NCBI RefSeq assembly: GCF_024721975.1
Contig: NZ_JANQBB010000005.1
Coordinates: 389,793-453,792, forward strand
Length of the DNA: 64,000 bases
DNA from: Paenibacillus endoradicis
Lineage (GTDB): Bacteria; Bacillota; Bacilli; Paenibacillales; Paenibacillaceae
Direction: 5' to 3'
The notes beneath the pieces are model-generated. The model worked only from the letters and a program-made list of their open reading frames with translations. It had not been told where the DNA came from and ran no database searches. Position numbers and translations under genes: made by a program. Shown here piece after piece: positions 18,385 to 27,330 of this stretch (positions within the stretch are counted from its first letter, which is position 1; every line of letters starts with the position of its first letter).

Positions 18385-18633
18385 ATGAGTAAGAAGCAGG
18401 AGCAGAGCTTTGAACAGGCATTAGAGCGCCTTGAAACAATAGTTGCACAACTGGAAAATGGTGATGTGCCGCTAGAGCAAGCGATTGAGTTATACCAAGA
18501 AGGTATGCTGCTTTCTAATCTTTGTAACGGTAAATTAAAGCAAGTAGAAGCAAAAATAGAAATGCTCATTGAAACTGATAATGGTACGGAGACAAAACCA
18601 TTCCCAACAGCTCAATTAGAAAAAGGAGAGTAA
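18385..18633 (+). CDS. xseB: exodeoxyribonuclease VII small subunit
   Basis: 82 residues from ATG 18385, which follows GGAGGG (the frame is open from 18361). Typical sequence: SFEQALERLETIVAQLENG, PLEQAIELYQEGM and LCNGKLKQVEAKI. Short helical protein that binds the XseA coiled coil. Only 4 nt separate it from ispA. Confidence 0.96.
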   Translation: MSKKQEQSFEQALERLETIVAQLENGDVPLEQAIELYQEGMLLSNLCNGKLKQVEAKIEMLIETDNGTETKPFPTAQLEKGE

Positions 18634-18637
18634 TCTC

Positions 18638-19552
18638 GTGAATGACTCAATTACGATACAAGAGCATGTGAATACAGTAGCGAAGCAAGTTGGTCAGCAA
18701 CTTCTATTATCACTAAATGTACTAGAGGGAGCTCCATCCACTCTGATAGAGGCAATGGAATATTCGTTGACTGCTGGTGGTAAGCGGATTCGTCCTTACC
18801 TCGTATTAGCAACTGCTTATGCGATCCACGGGGAAGCCGACATCTATGAAAAAGCATATGGCGCTGCATGCGCAATTGAGTATATACATACCTATTCACT
18901 AATTCATGATGATTTACCTGCGATGGATAACGATGATTTTCGTCGTGGTAAGCCGACCAACCATAAGGTTTTTGGCGAGGGAATGGCAATTCTAGCTGGA
19001 GATGCATTACTTACGCAAAGTTTTGGTTTTGTAACTGATATGGCGAAGAAAGGTTATATCAGTGCTGCAATCGCAATAGATATCATTGATGATCTAGTTA
19101 AATATGCTGGAGCAAAAGGTATGGTTGGTGGACAAGTGGCTGATATTCAAGGTGAACAAGGGATAACTTCTATTTCTCAACTTGAATATATCCATGAACA
19201 CAAAACAAGTGACCTTATTGTCTGTTCCGTACTTGCTGGGGCTAGAACAGCTGGAGCTAGTGCAGTTCAACTTGAAAAACTAGAACTATACGGAAGAAAT
19301 ATCGGGTTAGCTTTTCAAATTCAAGACGACATTCTTGATCTGATTGGAGATGCAGAAAAGCTTGGCAAACCGGTCCTTAGTGATATCGAGCAACAAAAAG
19401 TGACTTATCCGTTCCTGCTCGGTTTGGACGAAAGCATTGCTCTTGTTCAGAAACTTACCGAGCAAGCGAAGACAGCTATAGTTGAAGCTAACTTACAGGA
19501 GTCGAGTCTGTTGCTGGAAATAGCAGATTACTTAGTACATAGAGAATCATAG
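18638..19552 (+). CDS. ispA: polyprenyl (farnesyl/geranyl) diphosphate synthase
   Basis: 304 residues from GTG 18638, with AAAAGGAGAG upstream. Trans-prenyltransferase with the first Asp-rich motif in IHDDLPAMDNDD, GKPTNHKVFGEGMA, and the second Asp-rich motif in FQIQDDILD. It condenses IPP with allylic diphosphates to make the C15 precursor for undecaprenyl and quinone side chains. The gene order xseB-ispA-dxs is conserved in Bacilli. A structured repeat follows. Confidence 0.94.
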   Translation: MNDSITIQEHVNTVAKQVGQQLLLSLNVLEGAPSTLIEAMEYSLTAGGKRIRPYLVLATAYAIHGEADIYEKAYGAACAIEYIHTYSLIHDDLPAMDNDDFRRGKPTNHKVFGEGMAILAGDALLTQSFGFVTDMAKKGYISAAIAIDIIDDLVKYAGAKGMVGGQVADIQGEQGITSISQLEYIHEHKTSDLIVCSVLAGARTAGASAVQLEKLELYGRNIGLAFQIQDDILDLIGDAEKLGKPVLSDIEQQKVTYPFLLGLDESIALVQKLTEQAKTAIVEANLQESSLLLEIADYLVHRES

Positions 19553-19558
19553 ATAGGA

Positions 19559-19731
19559 AGTTCAAAAAGCGGACTCTGATAACGATGCTAATGCTGCCGA
19601 GGTTTATTCGACATCGAATATGAAGCGAACTTGGGAAGTCCGTTACGTGTGTACCTAAGACGTACACTTGCGTTTCCTCCACCCTCAAGTAGCGCTGCAT
19701 CTTCTCGGTTCTGAAAGCGGGATTTTTGAAC
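19559..19731 (+). repeat. diverged copy of the 187-bp structured repeat
   Basis: Shares the order GTTCAAAAAGCGGACT, GATAACGATG, ATTCGACATCGAATATGAAG, CGAACTTGGGAAGTCCG, TTGCGTTTCCTCC, AAGTAGCGCTGCATCTTCT and TTTTTGAAC with the array at 6917. The end sequences are inverted repeats. A second, truncated start (AAAGTTCAAAAAGTAGACT) appears at 19764-19782. The repeat separates ispA from dxs. Confidence 0.8.
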
Positions 19732-19830
19732 AGTCATTGGAATTTGAACTATTATTATAAGAAAAAGTTCAAAAAGTAGACTAGTTACAGTTGTATTCCT
19801 GTCCTACCATTAGGTAGTATACGATGAATG

Positions 19831-19839
19831 TGCTATAAT
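19831..19839 (+). promoter_or_regulatory. extended -10 promoter of dxs
   Basis: TGCTATAAT (TGnTATAAT) lies 61 nt before the dxs GTG. The -35 region is poor. Confidence 0.5.
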
Positions 19840-19900
19840 ATATGGTAATGAATAAAGGGATTGGGATCACAATCTTTTTTTTGAAAGCGAGGAAAGCAAT

Positions 19901-21802
19901 GTGCTTTTAGAACATGTAGATGGCCCCGAAGATTTAAAACATTTAACAACAGATCAATTAGAACAATTAGCAGAAGAAATTCGTCAATTTTTAATTGGTC
20001 AATTGTCTATTACTGGTGGTCATCTCGCTCCAAATCTTGGAGTTGTTGAGCTTACTCTAGCAATGCACTACTTATTTGACAGTCCAAAAGATAAATTTAT
20101 TTTCGATGTTGGACATCAGTCATATGTTCACAAAATTATTACTGGTCGTAAAGATCAATTTGATACATTACGGAAATATAAAGGTTTATGCGGATTTGTG
20201 AAACGCAATGAAAGTGAACATGATGTATGGGAAGCTGGACATAGCAGTACCTCATTATCTGCAGCTATAGGTATGGCAATGGCACGCGACTTTAAAGGTG
20301 AGAATAATCGCGTTGTAGCAATGATCGGTGATGGTGCTCTAACCGGTGGTATGGCACTAGAAGCGTTAAATCATATTGGGCATGAGAAACGTAAATTAAT
20401 CGTTATCTTGAATGACAATGAAATGTCTATTGCTCCAAATGTTGGTGCTCTCCATCAGTATTTAAGTAAAATTCGTACTGGTCGCCAATATCAGAAAGCA
20501 AAAGAAGATGTTAATCAATTGCTCAATAAGATTCCTGCTATTGGTGGGAAGCTTGCTGAAACTGTATCAAGATTTAAGGATAGCGTGAAATACTTATTAA
20601 TGAGCGGTATTCTGTTTGAACAGTTTGGTCTTTCTTATCTTGGACCGGTCGATGGGCATGATATGGAAGCATTATTGGAAACACTGAAGCAAGCCGATAA
20701 GATTAATGGACCAGTCTTAGTTCATGTCATCACAACCAAAGGCAAAGGCTATAAGCCCGCTGAAAACGATTCTCATACATGGCATGGTGCATCTCCATAT
20801 AAGATTGAGTCAGGAAAAATGGTCAAAGCAGTTGGACCTCCGATGTATACTAAAATTTTCGGAGATGTACTCATTGAGTTGGCTGAAAAAGATGATCGTA
20901 TTGTTGCGGTAACACCAGCAATGCCAGGTGGATCAGGATTACTTGATTTTGCTAATCGATTCCCTACACGAATGATTGATGTAGGAATTGCAGAACAGCA
21001 TGCTGCTACGATGGCGGCAGCACTTGCTATTGAAGGAATGAAGCCTGTATTTGCGGTTTACTCCACATTCTTGCAACGTGCGTATGATCAAGTTGTTCAT
21101 GATATTTGTCGTCAAAATCTTAATGTTATTTTTGCTATTGATCGAGCTGGATTTGTTGGTCCTGATGGGGAAACTCATCAAGGCGTATATGATATTCCTT
21201 TCTTACGTCATGTACCTAATATCGTTATTATGATGCCTAAAGATGAGAATGAACTACGTCAAATGATGAAAACAGCTGTTGAATATAATGATGGACCAAT
21301 TGCAATAAGATATCCGCGTATTAACGTTGAAGGTGTTGAACTACTGCCGGAATTAACAACGCTTCCGATTGGATCATGGGAAGTATTGAAAGACGGAGAA
21401 TCTGAATTCGCAATATTGGCCATTGGTCCAATGATAAAAGTTGCGAAAGAAGCAGCAGAACAGTTAAAACGTGAAGGTATCGATGTTGAAATTATTAATG
21501 CTCGTTTCGTGAAGCCGTTGGATCATGAAATGCTTCAACGATTAGCTAAACAACATAAAAAACTAATTGTTATTGAAGAAAGTGCTGAACTAGGCGGACT
21601 AGGAAGCGCAATTCTTGAACATTATTCGCAACAACATATTGATGATATGGTTATTCGTCTGATGGGTATACCTGATTTATTTGTAGAGCATGGAAGCATT
21701 GCCGAGCAGAGAGATGAGATTGGATTAAATGCCCAAAGCGTTATTAAAGTCGTGCATGATATGTTGCCAAAGCGTAAGAAAAGTGCTAATTTGCACAATT
21801 GA
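19901..21802 (+). CDS. dxs: 1-deoxy-D-xylulose-5-phosphate synthase
   Basis: 633 residues from GTG 19901 ([16 protein letters not shown]), behind GCGAGGAAAG. Thiamine-diphosphate enzyme that joins pyruvate and glyceraldehyde 3-phosphate, the entry to the MEP isoprenoid pathway. Visible: [16 protein letters not shown], the ThDP/Mg motif [15 protein letters not shown] with [12 protein letters not shown], the second-domain [14 protein letters not shown] and a C-terminal transketolase domain. The stop overlaps the frame of tlyA, and the tlyA start lies 14 nt beyond. Confidence 0.97.
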   Translation: MLLEHVDGPEDLKHLTTDQLEQLAEEIRQFLIGQLSITGGHLAPNLGVVELTLAMHYLFDSPKDKFIFDVGHQSYVHKIITGRKDQFDTLRKYKGLCGFVKRNESEHDVWEAGHSSTSLSAAIGMAMARDFKGENNRVVAMIGDGALTGGMALEALNHIGHEKRKLIVILNDNEMSIAPNVGALHQYLSKIRTGRQYQKAKEDVNQLLNKIPAIGGKLAETVSRFKDSVKYLLMSGILFEQFGLSYLGPVDGHDMEALLETLKQADKINGPVLVHVITTKGKGYKPAENDSHTWHGASPYKIESGKMVKAVGPPMYTKIFGDVLIELAEKDDRIVAVTPAMPGGSGLLDFANRFPTRMIDVGIAEQHAATMAAALAIEGMKPVFAVYSTFLQRAYDQVVHDICRQNLNVIFAIDRAGFVGPDGETHQGVYDIPFLRHVPNIVIMMPKDENELRQMMKTAVEYNDGPIAIRYPRINVEGVELLPELTTLPIGSWEVLKDGESEFAILAIGPMIKVAKEAAEQLKREGIDVEIINARFVKPLDHEMLQRLAKQHKKLIVIEESAELGGLGSAILEHYSQQHIDDMVIRLMGIPDLFVEHGSIAEQRDEIGLNAQSVIKVVHDMLPKRKKSANLHN

Positions 21803-21816
21803 TAGGTAGGGATACA

Positions 21817-22653
21817 ATGACAGCAGTTCCAAAGGAACGAATAGATGTATTACTTGTTGAACTTGGTTATTTTGATAGTCGTGAGAAAGCGAAGAAAGCA
21901 TTGATGGCTGGACTTGTCCTCGTTGATGAAGAACCAGTTGATAAAGCTGGAATGAAAGTTGCTCGTTCATCTGCTATTAAAGTAAAAGGTTCGATACATC
22001 CGTATGTTAGTCGAGGCGGCTTGAAATTAGAAAAAGCAATTAAAAGCTTTGAACTTAATATGCAAGATGTAATTATGCTTGATATTGGTGCTTCAACTGG
22101 TGGTTTCACAGATTGTGCTCTGCAACATGGAGCATCTTATGTGTATGCTATAGATGTCGGATATAATCAATTGGACTGGTCTCTTAGGCAACATGAGCAA
22201 GTCAATGTGATGGAAAGAACAAATTTCAGATATCTAACCGTAGAGGAATTGCAAGGACCGAATCCGAATTTTGCGAGTATTGATGTATCATTTATCTCGT
22301 TAAAACATATTCTACCTACATTATCTACATTATTCCCAGTTGGATCTTCAGTAGTTGCACTTATTAAACCGCAATTCGAAGCTGGCCGTGAAAAAGTCGG
22401 TAAGTTAGGCGTAGTTCGTGAGCCAAGTGTTCACAAAGAAGTATTAGTGAATGTTCTTAGTATGGCTAACGAGATAGGTTATTCTCTTAAAAATTTGACG
22501 TTTTCTCCAATTACAGGCGGCGAAGGAAACATTGAGTTCCTAGCACAATGGACTTGGGAAAACACTCCAAATGGTGAAGAAATCCCTCTGGAACGTATTG
22601 AGAATATCGTACTTGAAGCTAATGAAACGTTTAAAGTGAACGCGAAAAAATAA
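21817..22653 (+). CDS. tlyA: TlyA family rRNA (cytidine-2'-O)-methyltransferase / hemolysin-like
   Basis: 278 residues from ATG 21817 (GGTAGGGA ribosome site); the longer frame from 21799 overlaps dxs and lacks one. N-terminal S4 RNA-binding domain (RIDVLLVELGYFDSREKAKK), then an FtsJ-like methyltransferase with the SAM loop LDIGASTGGFTDCALQHGA, DVGYNQLDW and ALIKPQFEAGREKVGK. It would methylate ribosomal RNA; the hemolysin label is historical. Equivalent to yqxC of B. subtilis. Confidence 0.93.
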   Translation: MTAVPKERIDVLLVELGYFDSREKAKKALMAGLVLVDEEPVDKAGMKVARSSAIKVKGSIHPYVSRGGLKLEKAIKSFELNMQDVIMLDIGASTGGFTDCALQHGASYVYAIDVGYNQLDWSLRQHEQVNVMERTNFRYLTVEELQGPNPNFASIDVSFISLKHILPTLSTLFPVGSSVVALIKPQFEAGREKVGKLGVVREPSVHKEVLVNVLSMANEIGYSLKNLTFSPITGGEGNIEFLAQWTWENTPNGEEIPLERIENIVLEANETFKVNAKK

Positions 22654-22663
22654 TATCCAACAA

Positions 22664-22706
22664 GAAGGATGCCAATCGGTAATTTATCGTGAGGCATCTT
22701 TTCTCT
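22664..22706 (+). terminator. terminator after tlyA
   Basis: GATGCC pairs with GGCATC around a loop that has its own small stem, followed by TTTTCTCTTT. Confidence 0.6.
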
Positions 22707-22850
22707 TTACAGGGACTCAGTAATTGAGATAAACTGTAAATACAAACAAATGTTCTATATCCACCTCAGATGCGCTTTTCACTCCATAGATGTATATTAT
22801 TTTGAATGAGTACTTGTGGAAGTTGGAGAAGTATAGGAGGGGGAGTTAAG

Positions 22851-23315
22851 TTGGCACCATACGGTGAGTGGTTTATTATGATTGTTGCTGGAATTCTATT
22901 ATTACTATTAGCATATCGCTGGTTATATCGTTGGCTACATACCGCTCAGACAATGTCCAGAATTAAGTTAGGCAAAGGCGGGAGAATTAAGGAAGATGAT
23001 CCTAATGTTACTTTACTAACGAAGAATGGATATATAGTTATATCGGGGCGTCATACAATTCCGATCGCGATTGAGTTAGATGATATAGTGCTGGATAAGG
23101 CAACTAATGTATATGTAGACTACGTTGTTGAAAAAAAGGGTCGCATGTATCTTGTAAAGTATGAACGTGAACGTCATCCTATGGAGTGGACAAATAACGA
23201 AATACGTGATCGTTTGTTGATGTATTCGTTATTAGTTCCTGACATGTCGGGAATAATATATATTAATTATAGAGAAGGAACGCTTAGGAAAATTGCGTTT
23301 CACTTTGTTGAATAA
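22851..23315 (+). CDS. conserved membrane-anchored protein of unknown function
   Basis: 154 residues from TTG 22851 (MAPYGEWFIMIVAG), chosen because AGGAGGGGGAG precedes it; the frame is open from 22806. One N-terminal hydrophobic segment (about residues 6-24) is followed by a basic stretch and a soluble domain rich in beta-type residues, ending RKIAFHFVE. I do not recognise a family. It is inserted between tlyA and ahrC, where B. subtilis has no gene, and is only 21 nt from ahrC, so it is probably cotranscribed with the arginine repressor and recN. Confidence 0.75.
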   Translation: MAPYGEWFIMIVAGILLLLLAYRWLYRWLHTAQTMSRIKLGKGGRIKEDDPNVTLLTKNGYIVISGRHTIPIAIELDDIVLDKATNVYVDYVVEKKGRMYLVKYERERHPMEWTNNEIRDRLLMYSLLVPDMSGIIYINYREGTLRKIAFHFVE

Positions 23316-23336
23316 TAAGGAATAGGGGTCATATAA

Positions 23337-23789
23337 GTGAAAGGTATAAGACAGTTTAAAATAAAGGAAATTATTACGGCTCGTGATGTAGAAACTCAAG
23401 AAGATCTGGTGGAAGCATTGCGCCATAGTGGAATGCAAGTTACACAAGCAACCGTTTCTAGAGATATTAAAGAGCTAATGCTTATCAAAATTCCTTCGTC
23501 TTCAGGAAGTTATAAATATGCAATGCCCGGTGAAAGTCAAAAACCAAATCCAATTCATAAACTTCGCAGAGCGCTGCAGGATCATTTCACACATATTGAT
23601 TACACAGATAATCTGGTTGTTATGAAATGCTTACCTGGTACTGCAAATACGATTGCCGCATTAATTGACACGATGGACACTCCTGATATTATGGGCACAA
23701 TTTCGGGAGATGATACGATACTTATTATTTGCCGGTCGAGTACTCAAAGTAAATTAGTTGTTGAACGTTTTATAGATATGTTGAAATAG
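23337..23789 (+). CDS. ahrC: arginine repressor
   Basis: 150 residues from GTG 23337. The N-terminal winged helix (IKEIITARDVETQEDLVEAL and VTQATVSRDIKELML) binds ARG boxes. The C-terminal hexamerisation and arginine-binding domain contains LPGTANTIAALIDTM and GTISGDDTILIICRS. It represses arginine synthesis and activates catabolism. Normal length and normal place upstream of recN. Confidence 0.97.
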   Translation: MKGIRQFKIKEIITARDVETQEDLVEALRHSGMQVTQATVSRDIKELMLIKIPSSSGSYKYAMPGESQKPNPIHKLRRALQDHFTHIDYTDNLVVMKCLPGTANTIAALIDTMDTPDIMGTISGDDTILIICRSSTQSKLVVERFIDMLK

Positions 23790-23816
23790 GAATATATTTT
23801 TTTTCATTACTACAGA

Positions 23817-23908
23817 AGTAAATCCATTATCTTATGAAAAGTTCAGCTTATGCTTACGAAGCAACTTTTCATTTGCCAAGTAGTAAATCCATTATCTTAT
23901 GAAAAGTT
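23817..23908 (+). promoter_or_regulatory. recN leader with 27-bp direct repeat and competing hairpins
   Basis: A 27-bp sequence (ending ATGAAAAGTT) occurs identically at 23817-23843 and 23882-23908. Between the copies is AACTTTTCAT (23863-23872), which can pair perfectly with ATGAAAAGTT of either copy. Pairing with copy 2 would place a helix directly before the recN AGGAGG. No LexA/DinR box (CGAAC-N4-GTTCG) was found here. The switch idea is an inference from the sequence. Confidence 0.5.
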
Positions 23909-23925
23909 TTAGGAGGCGTATGTTC

Positions 23926-25632
23926 ATGCTACATGAACTTTCTATTCGCAACTTAGCAGTTATTGAAGAGGCAAGTGTACAATTTCATAATGGCTTTCAT
24001 GTATTAACGGGTGAGACCGGTGCAGGTAAATCAATATTGATTGATGCATTGAGTTTAGTTGTCGGTGGGCGAGGGTCTGCTGATATGGTTCGTTATGGTT
24101 GTGATAAATCTGAGGTAGAAGCTATGTTTGATTTATCAACTGAACATCCTGTATGGTCGAAGTTAGCAAATCTTGGTATACAACATGACCGAAACGAAAT
24201 GTTAATTGTTCGTCGTGAACTAAGTTCTACTGGCAAAAGTAGTAGCCGTGTGAACGGTCAACTTGTTACGATTACAATGTTACGAGAAATTGGAGAAAGC
24301 CTTGTTAATATTCACGGTCAGCATGAGCATCAATCACTTCTTAAAAATGAGCAGCATCTGGAATGGTTAGATATGTATGGTGGTTCAAGCCTTCTGAATA
24401 ATAAAAAAGCTTATGCACAACAATATGAACAATTATTACTTATTCGCTCACAATTACATGAATTAGAAAATACTTCACGTCACAATGTTCAAATGCAAGA
24501 TCTGTATATGTTCCAAATCGAAGAAATTAGTGCAGCCAAATTAAAACCTGGTGAAGATGAGGAATTATTAGAACAACGTAAAATGCTTATGTATGCTGAG
24601 AAACGCACTTCATCTGTCAATGAAGCTTACGGTTTATTGAATGATGGACAAGGTATAGAAGCATTGAGTAGAGCAATAACTCGCTTAACAGATATCGTTA
24701 GTTATGACGAAACTGCATTATCTCCAATGATCGAACAGCTTCAAGCTGCTTATTATGGTGCAGAAGATGTAATGTATCAACTTCGTAATTATAGAGATGG
24801 GATAGAATCTGATCCTGAGCAGCTAATTTACGTAGAGGATCGACTTGATCTTATTCGATCATTAAAACGCAAATACGGTGAAAGTATTGAGGAAATCATT
24901 GCCTATTTGGCGAAAATTACAGATGAACGTGATAAGATGGAAAATCGTGATGAGCGATTGCAGCTATTAAAAGAACAAGAAGAAACAGAGTATAAACAAG
25001 CCTATGTGTTGGCTGATCAGCTATCTGTATTACGTAAGCAGGCAGCTATTAAGCTTTCTAATGAAATCAAAGAACAACTTACTGGTCTACAAATGGGTGC
25101 AGCGAAATTCGAAGTAGAGATCAATCACACTACTCAAGACGCTGAGGAGCGAGTACGGTTAAGCGCTACTGGAATTGATCATGCAGTCTTCATGATGAGC
25201 ACGAATCCAGGAGAGCCTTTGAAGCCGTTACATAAGGTAGCATCAGGCGGAGAAATGTCACGTATTATGTTGGCATTGAAATCTATCTTTGCGCAGATCG
25301 ACCAAATTCCTGTACTTATATTCGATGAGGTAGATACTGGAGTAAGTGGACGAGCAGCGCAGGCCATTGCAGAAAAATTATCCTCCCTTGCAGTAGATTG
25401 CCAAGTTTTCTCAATAAGCCATTTACCTCAAGTTGCTTGTATGGCAGATCATCACTATGAAATCCGTAAGCAATTTGTAGGAGAACGAACATATACATCT
25501 GTCTCACAGCTGACAGGAGAACAAAGAATTAATGAACTTGCTCGTATGCTAGGTGGCGTAGAAATAACTGAAAAAACAAAACATCATGCTCAAGAAATGT
25601 TAGATTTGGCTCTGGGCTTGAAAGGTGCGTAA
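23926..25632 (+). CDS. recN: DNA repair protein RecN
   Basis: 568 residues from ATG 23926 (MLHELSIRNLAVIEE), after AGGAGG; the frame is open from 23899. SMC-like ATPase of double-strand break repair. Walker A is GETGAGKSILIDAL, followed by NIHGQHEHQSLL; a long coiled coil spans about residues 150-370; the ABC signature is ASGGEMSRIMLALK and Walker B is PVLIFDEVDTGVSG. Full length. Confidence 0.97.
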   Translation: MLHELSIRNLAVIEEASVQFHNGFHVLTGETGAGKSILIDALSLVVGGRGSADMVRYGCDKSEVEAMFDLSTEHPVWSKLANLGIQHDRNEMLIVRRELSSTGKSSSRVNGQLVTITMLREIGESLVNIHGQHEHQSLLKNEQHLEWLDMYGGSSLLNNKKAYAQQYEQLLLIRSQLHELENTSRHNVQMQDLYMFQIEEISAAKLKPGEDEELLEQRKMLMYAEKRTSSVNEAYGLLNDGQGIEALSRAITRLTDIVSYDETALSPMIEQLQAAYYGAEDVMYQLRNYRDGIESDPEQLIYVEDRLDLIRSLKRKYGESIEEIIAYLAKITDERDKMENRDERLQLLKEQEETEYKQAYVLADQLSVLRKQAAIKLSNEIKEQLTGLQMGAAKFEVEINHTTQDAEERVRLSATGIDHAVFMMSTNPGEPLKPLHKVASGGEMSRIMLALKSIFAQIDQIPVLIFDEVDTGVSGRAAQAIAEKLSSLAVDCQVFSISHLPQVACMADHHYEIRKQFVGERTYTSVSQLTGEQRINELARMLGGVEITEKTKHHAQEMLDLALGLKGA

Positions 25633-25742
25633 TGTAAGGAAATATGGGAATGTTTTTGTGGTCATAAAACTTGTTGCTCGGGGTAACTTATAGGTACGCC
25701 ATTGGCGATCTACCTATCGTCATGCGATGGAATGACAGGAGC

Positions 25743-27083
25743 GTGAAAAGATTGGACCCAAAGCAACCTAGACGTATTTTTGGACTAATTCTCGTAATTA
25801 TGGTCGGTCTTATCGGAATATCTACACCGATGCAGCAGATTGTAGCTTTTCCCGATGAACTCAGGCTATTTACTGGGCAATTAAAAAACGTACAGTATAG
25901 TGTGCCCGTGCACGCTCGATTAACGGTAGATCCAGAAGTATTGCAAGTGAATGGTTCAACAGAATCTTCTTTGTCAGTAAGTTTGAAAGATCCGTTATCA
26001 TTACATTCTTATCAAATTGGTCAGACCCAAATGAAAGTGAAATTATTTGGTAAGATCCCGTTCAAGACTGTGAAAGTAGATGTTGTGCCAGATCTTAAAG
26101 TTGTACCTGGTGGGCAAACCATCGGTGTAAAGGTAAATTCAGCTGGTGTGTTGGTGGTTGGTCATCATCAAGTAGCAGATGAATCCAGTCAGAAACAATC
26201 TCCTGGGGAAGTAGCGGGTCTTCGTCTTGGTGATCTTATTGTTGGTATTAACAGAGACAAAGTGCAGAATGTTAAGCAATTAGGTGAACTATGTGAAAAA
26301 TATAGTTCTAATAAAAAGCCCTTGAACATTACTTTTATTCGTAATGGTAAATCGATGCAAACTAAGCTAAAACCAATTTATGATAAAGGTGATCAAGCTT
26401 GGAGAATCGGTCTCTATATTCGTGATTCTGCTGCAGGAGTCGGGACGTTGACATTCTATGCCCCAGATCAAGGTGTATATGGCGCATTAGGACATGTCAT
26501 TACGGATATGGACACGGGAACTCCGATCGTTGTTGGAGATGGTGAGATTTTGCAATCAAGCGTAACATCAATTAATAAGAGTCAAAATGGTGATCCAGGT
26601 GAAAAACGAGCAATCTTTGTTAAAGAGAAAAAAATTCTAGGAAGTATAGAACGTAATACTCCATTCGGAATATTTGGTAAGATGAATGAGATGCCGACGC
26701 ACAGCTTTGACAGTGATGCAATTCCAGTTGCATTTGCAGAAGATGTGAAGGAAGGGCCTGCACAAATCTTAACCGTATTAAATGGACAAACGGTAGAACG
26801 TTTTGATATTGAAGTTGTTCATGTTGCTAAGCAATCATCGCCTGCAACAAAAGGTATGGTGCTTAAGATTACAGATGAACGATTAATAAGTAAAACCGGT
26901 GGTATCGTGCAAGGGATGTCAGGTAGTCCGATTATTCAAGATGGGAAATTAATTGGAGCAGTTACACATGTATTCGTGAATGATCCTACTTCTGGGTATG
27001 GCTGTTTCATTGAATGGATGTTACAAGATGCAGGAGTATTGTTACACTCAGAAACTGATCTTGAGCAAAATATTGCTTCATAA
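25743..27083 (+). CDS. spoIVB: SpoIVB peptidase
   Basis: 446 residues if started at GTG 25743; TTG 25752 fits the AGGAG spacing better and ATG 25722 is a third option. A single N-terminal membrane segment (IFGLILVIMVGLIGIS) is followed by a PDZ domain (GEVAGLRLGDLIVGIN) and an S55 serine peptidase domain. The catalytic His lies in GALGHVITDMDTG and the Ser in GMSGSPIIQDGKLIGAVTH. Made in the forespore and secreted to the space between the membranes, it triggers pro-sigma-K processing. Followed by a strong terminator and spo0A, as in B. subtilis. Confidence 0.94.
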   Translation: MKRLDPKQPRRIFGLILVIMVGLIGISTPMQQIVAFPDELRLFTGQLKNVQYSVPVHARLTVDPEVLQVNGSTESSLSVSLKDPLSLHSYQIGQTQMKVKLFGKIPFKTVKVDVVPDLKVVPGGQTIGVKVNSAGVLVVGHHQVADESSQKQSPGEVAGLRLGDLIVGINRDKVQNVKQLGELCEKYSSNKKPLNITFIRNGKSMQTKLKPIYDKGDQAWRIGLYIRDSAAGVGTLTFYAPDQGVYGALGHVITDMDTGTPIVVGDGEILQSSVTSINKSQNGDPGEKRAIFVKEKKILGSIERNTPFGIFGKMNEMPTHSFDSDAIPVAFAEDVKEGPAQILTVLNGQTVERFDIEVVHVAKQSSPATKGMVLKITDERLISKTGGIVQGMSGSPIIQDGKLIGAVTHVFVNDPTSGYGCFIEWMLQDAGVLLHSETDLEQNIAS

Positions 27084-27087
27084 CGAT

Positions 27088-27135
27088 AAGAAGGTCACCA
27101 TTACAAGAAAAATGTAATGGTGACCTTCTCTATAG
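27088..27135 (+). terminator. terminator after spoIVB
   Basis: AGAAGGTCACCATTACA pairs perfectly with TGTAATGGTGACCTTCT around AGAAAAA; a short pyrimidine run follows. Confidence 0.85.
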
Positions 27136-27161
27136 TTGTAGTAGCTTATCTTGTGAGCTTA

Positions 27162-27270
27162 TGTCGAATTGTTTCGAAGCTTGTAGTCAAATGTTTATTA
27201 TATCGAAATACTGAAAAAAAATAAAGAAAAATGATTTTCGACAGAAGGAAATCATATTCTCATGTCGAAA
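27162..27270 (+). promoter_or_regulatory. spo0A control region with three 0A boxes and a sigma-H-like promoter
   Basis: Perfect 0A boxes (TGTCGAA or its complement TTCGACA) occur at 27162-27168, 27237-27243 and 27263-27269; a six-of-seven match (CTCGACA) is at 27295-27301. AAGGAAAT followed after about 14 nt by CGAAA resembles a sigma-H promoter. The arrangement is what is expected for autoregulated, sigma-H-dependent expression of spo0A. Confidence 0.7.
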
Positions 27271-27330
27271 CTGTAGTGAGACAGATTAATTCGACTCGAC
27301 ATTCATATAATTTAAAGGGAGGCTTACATC

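Noticed and set aside
23790..23925. LexA (DinR) box in front of recN
   Set aside because: No CGAAC-N4-GTTCG match could be found in the interval.
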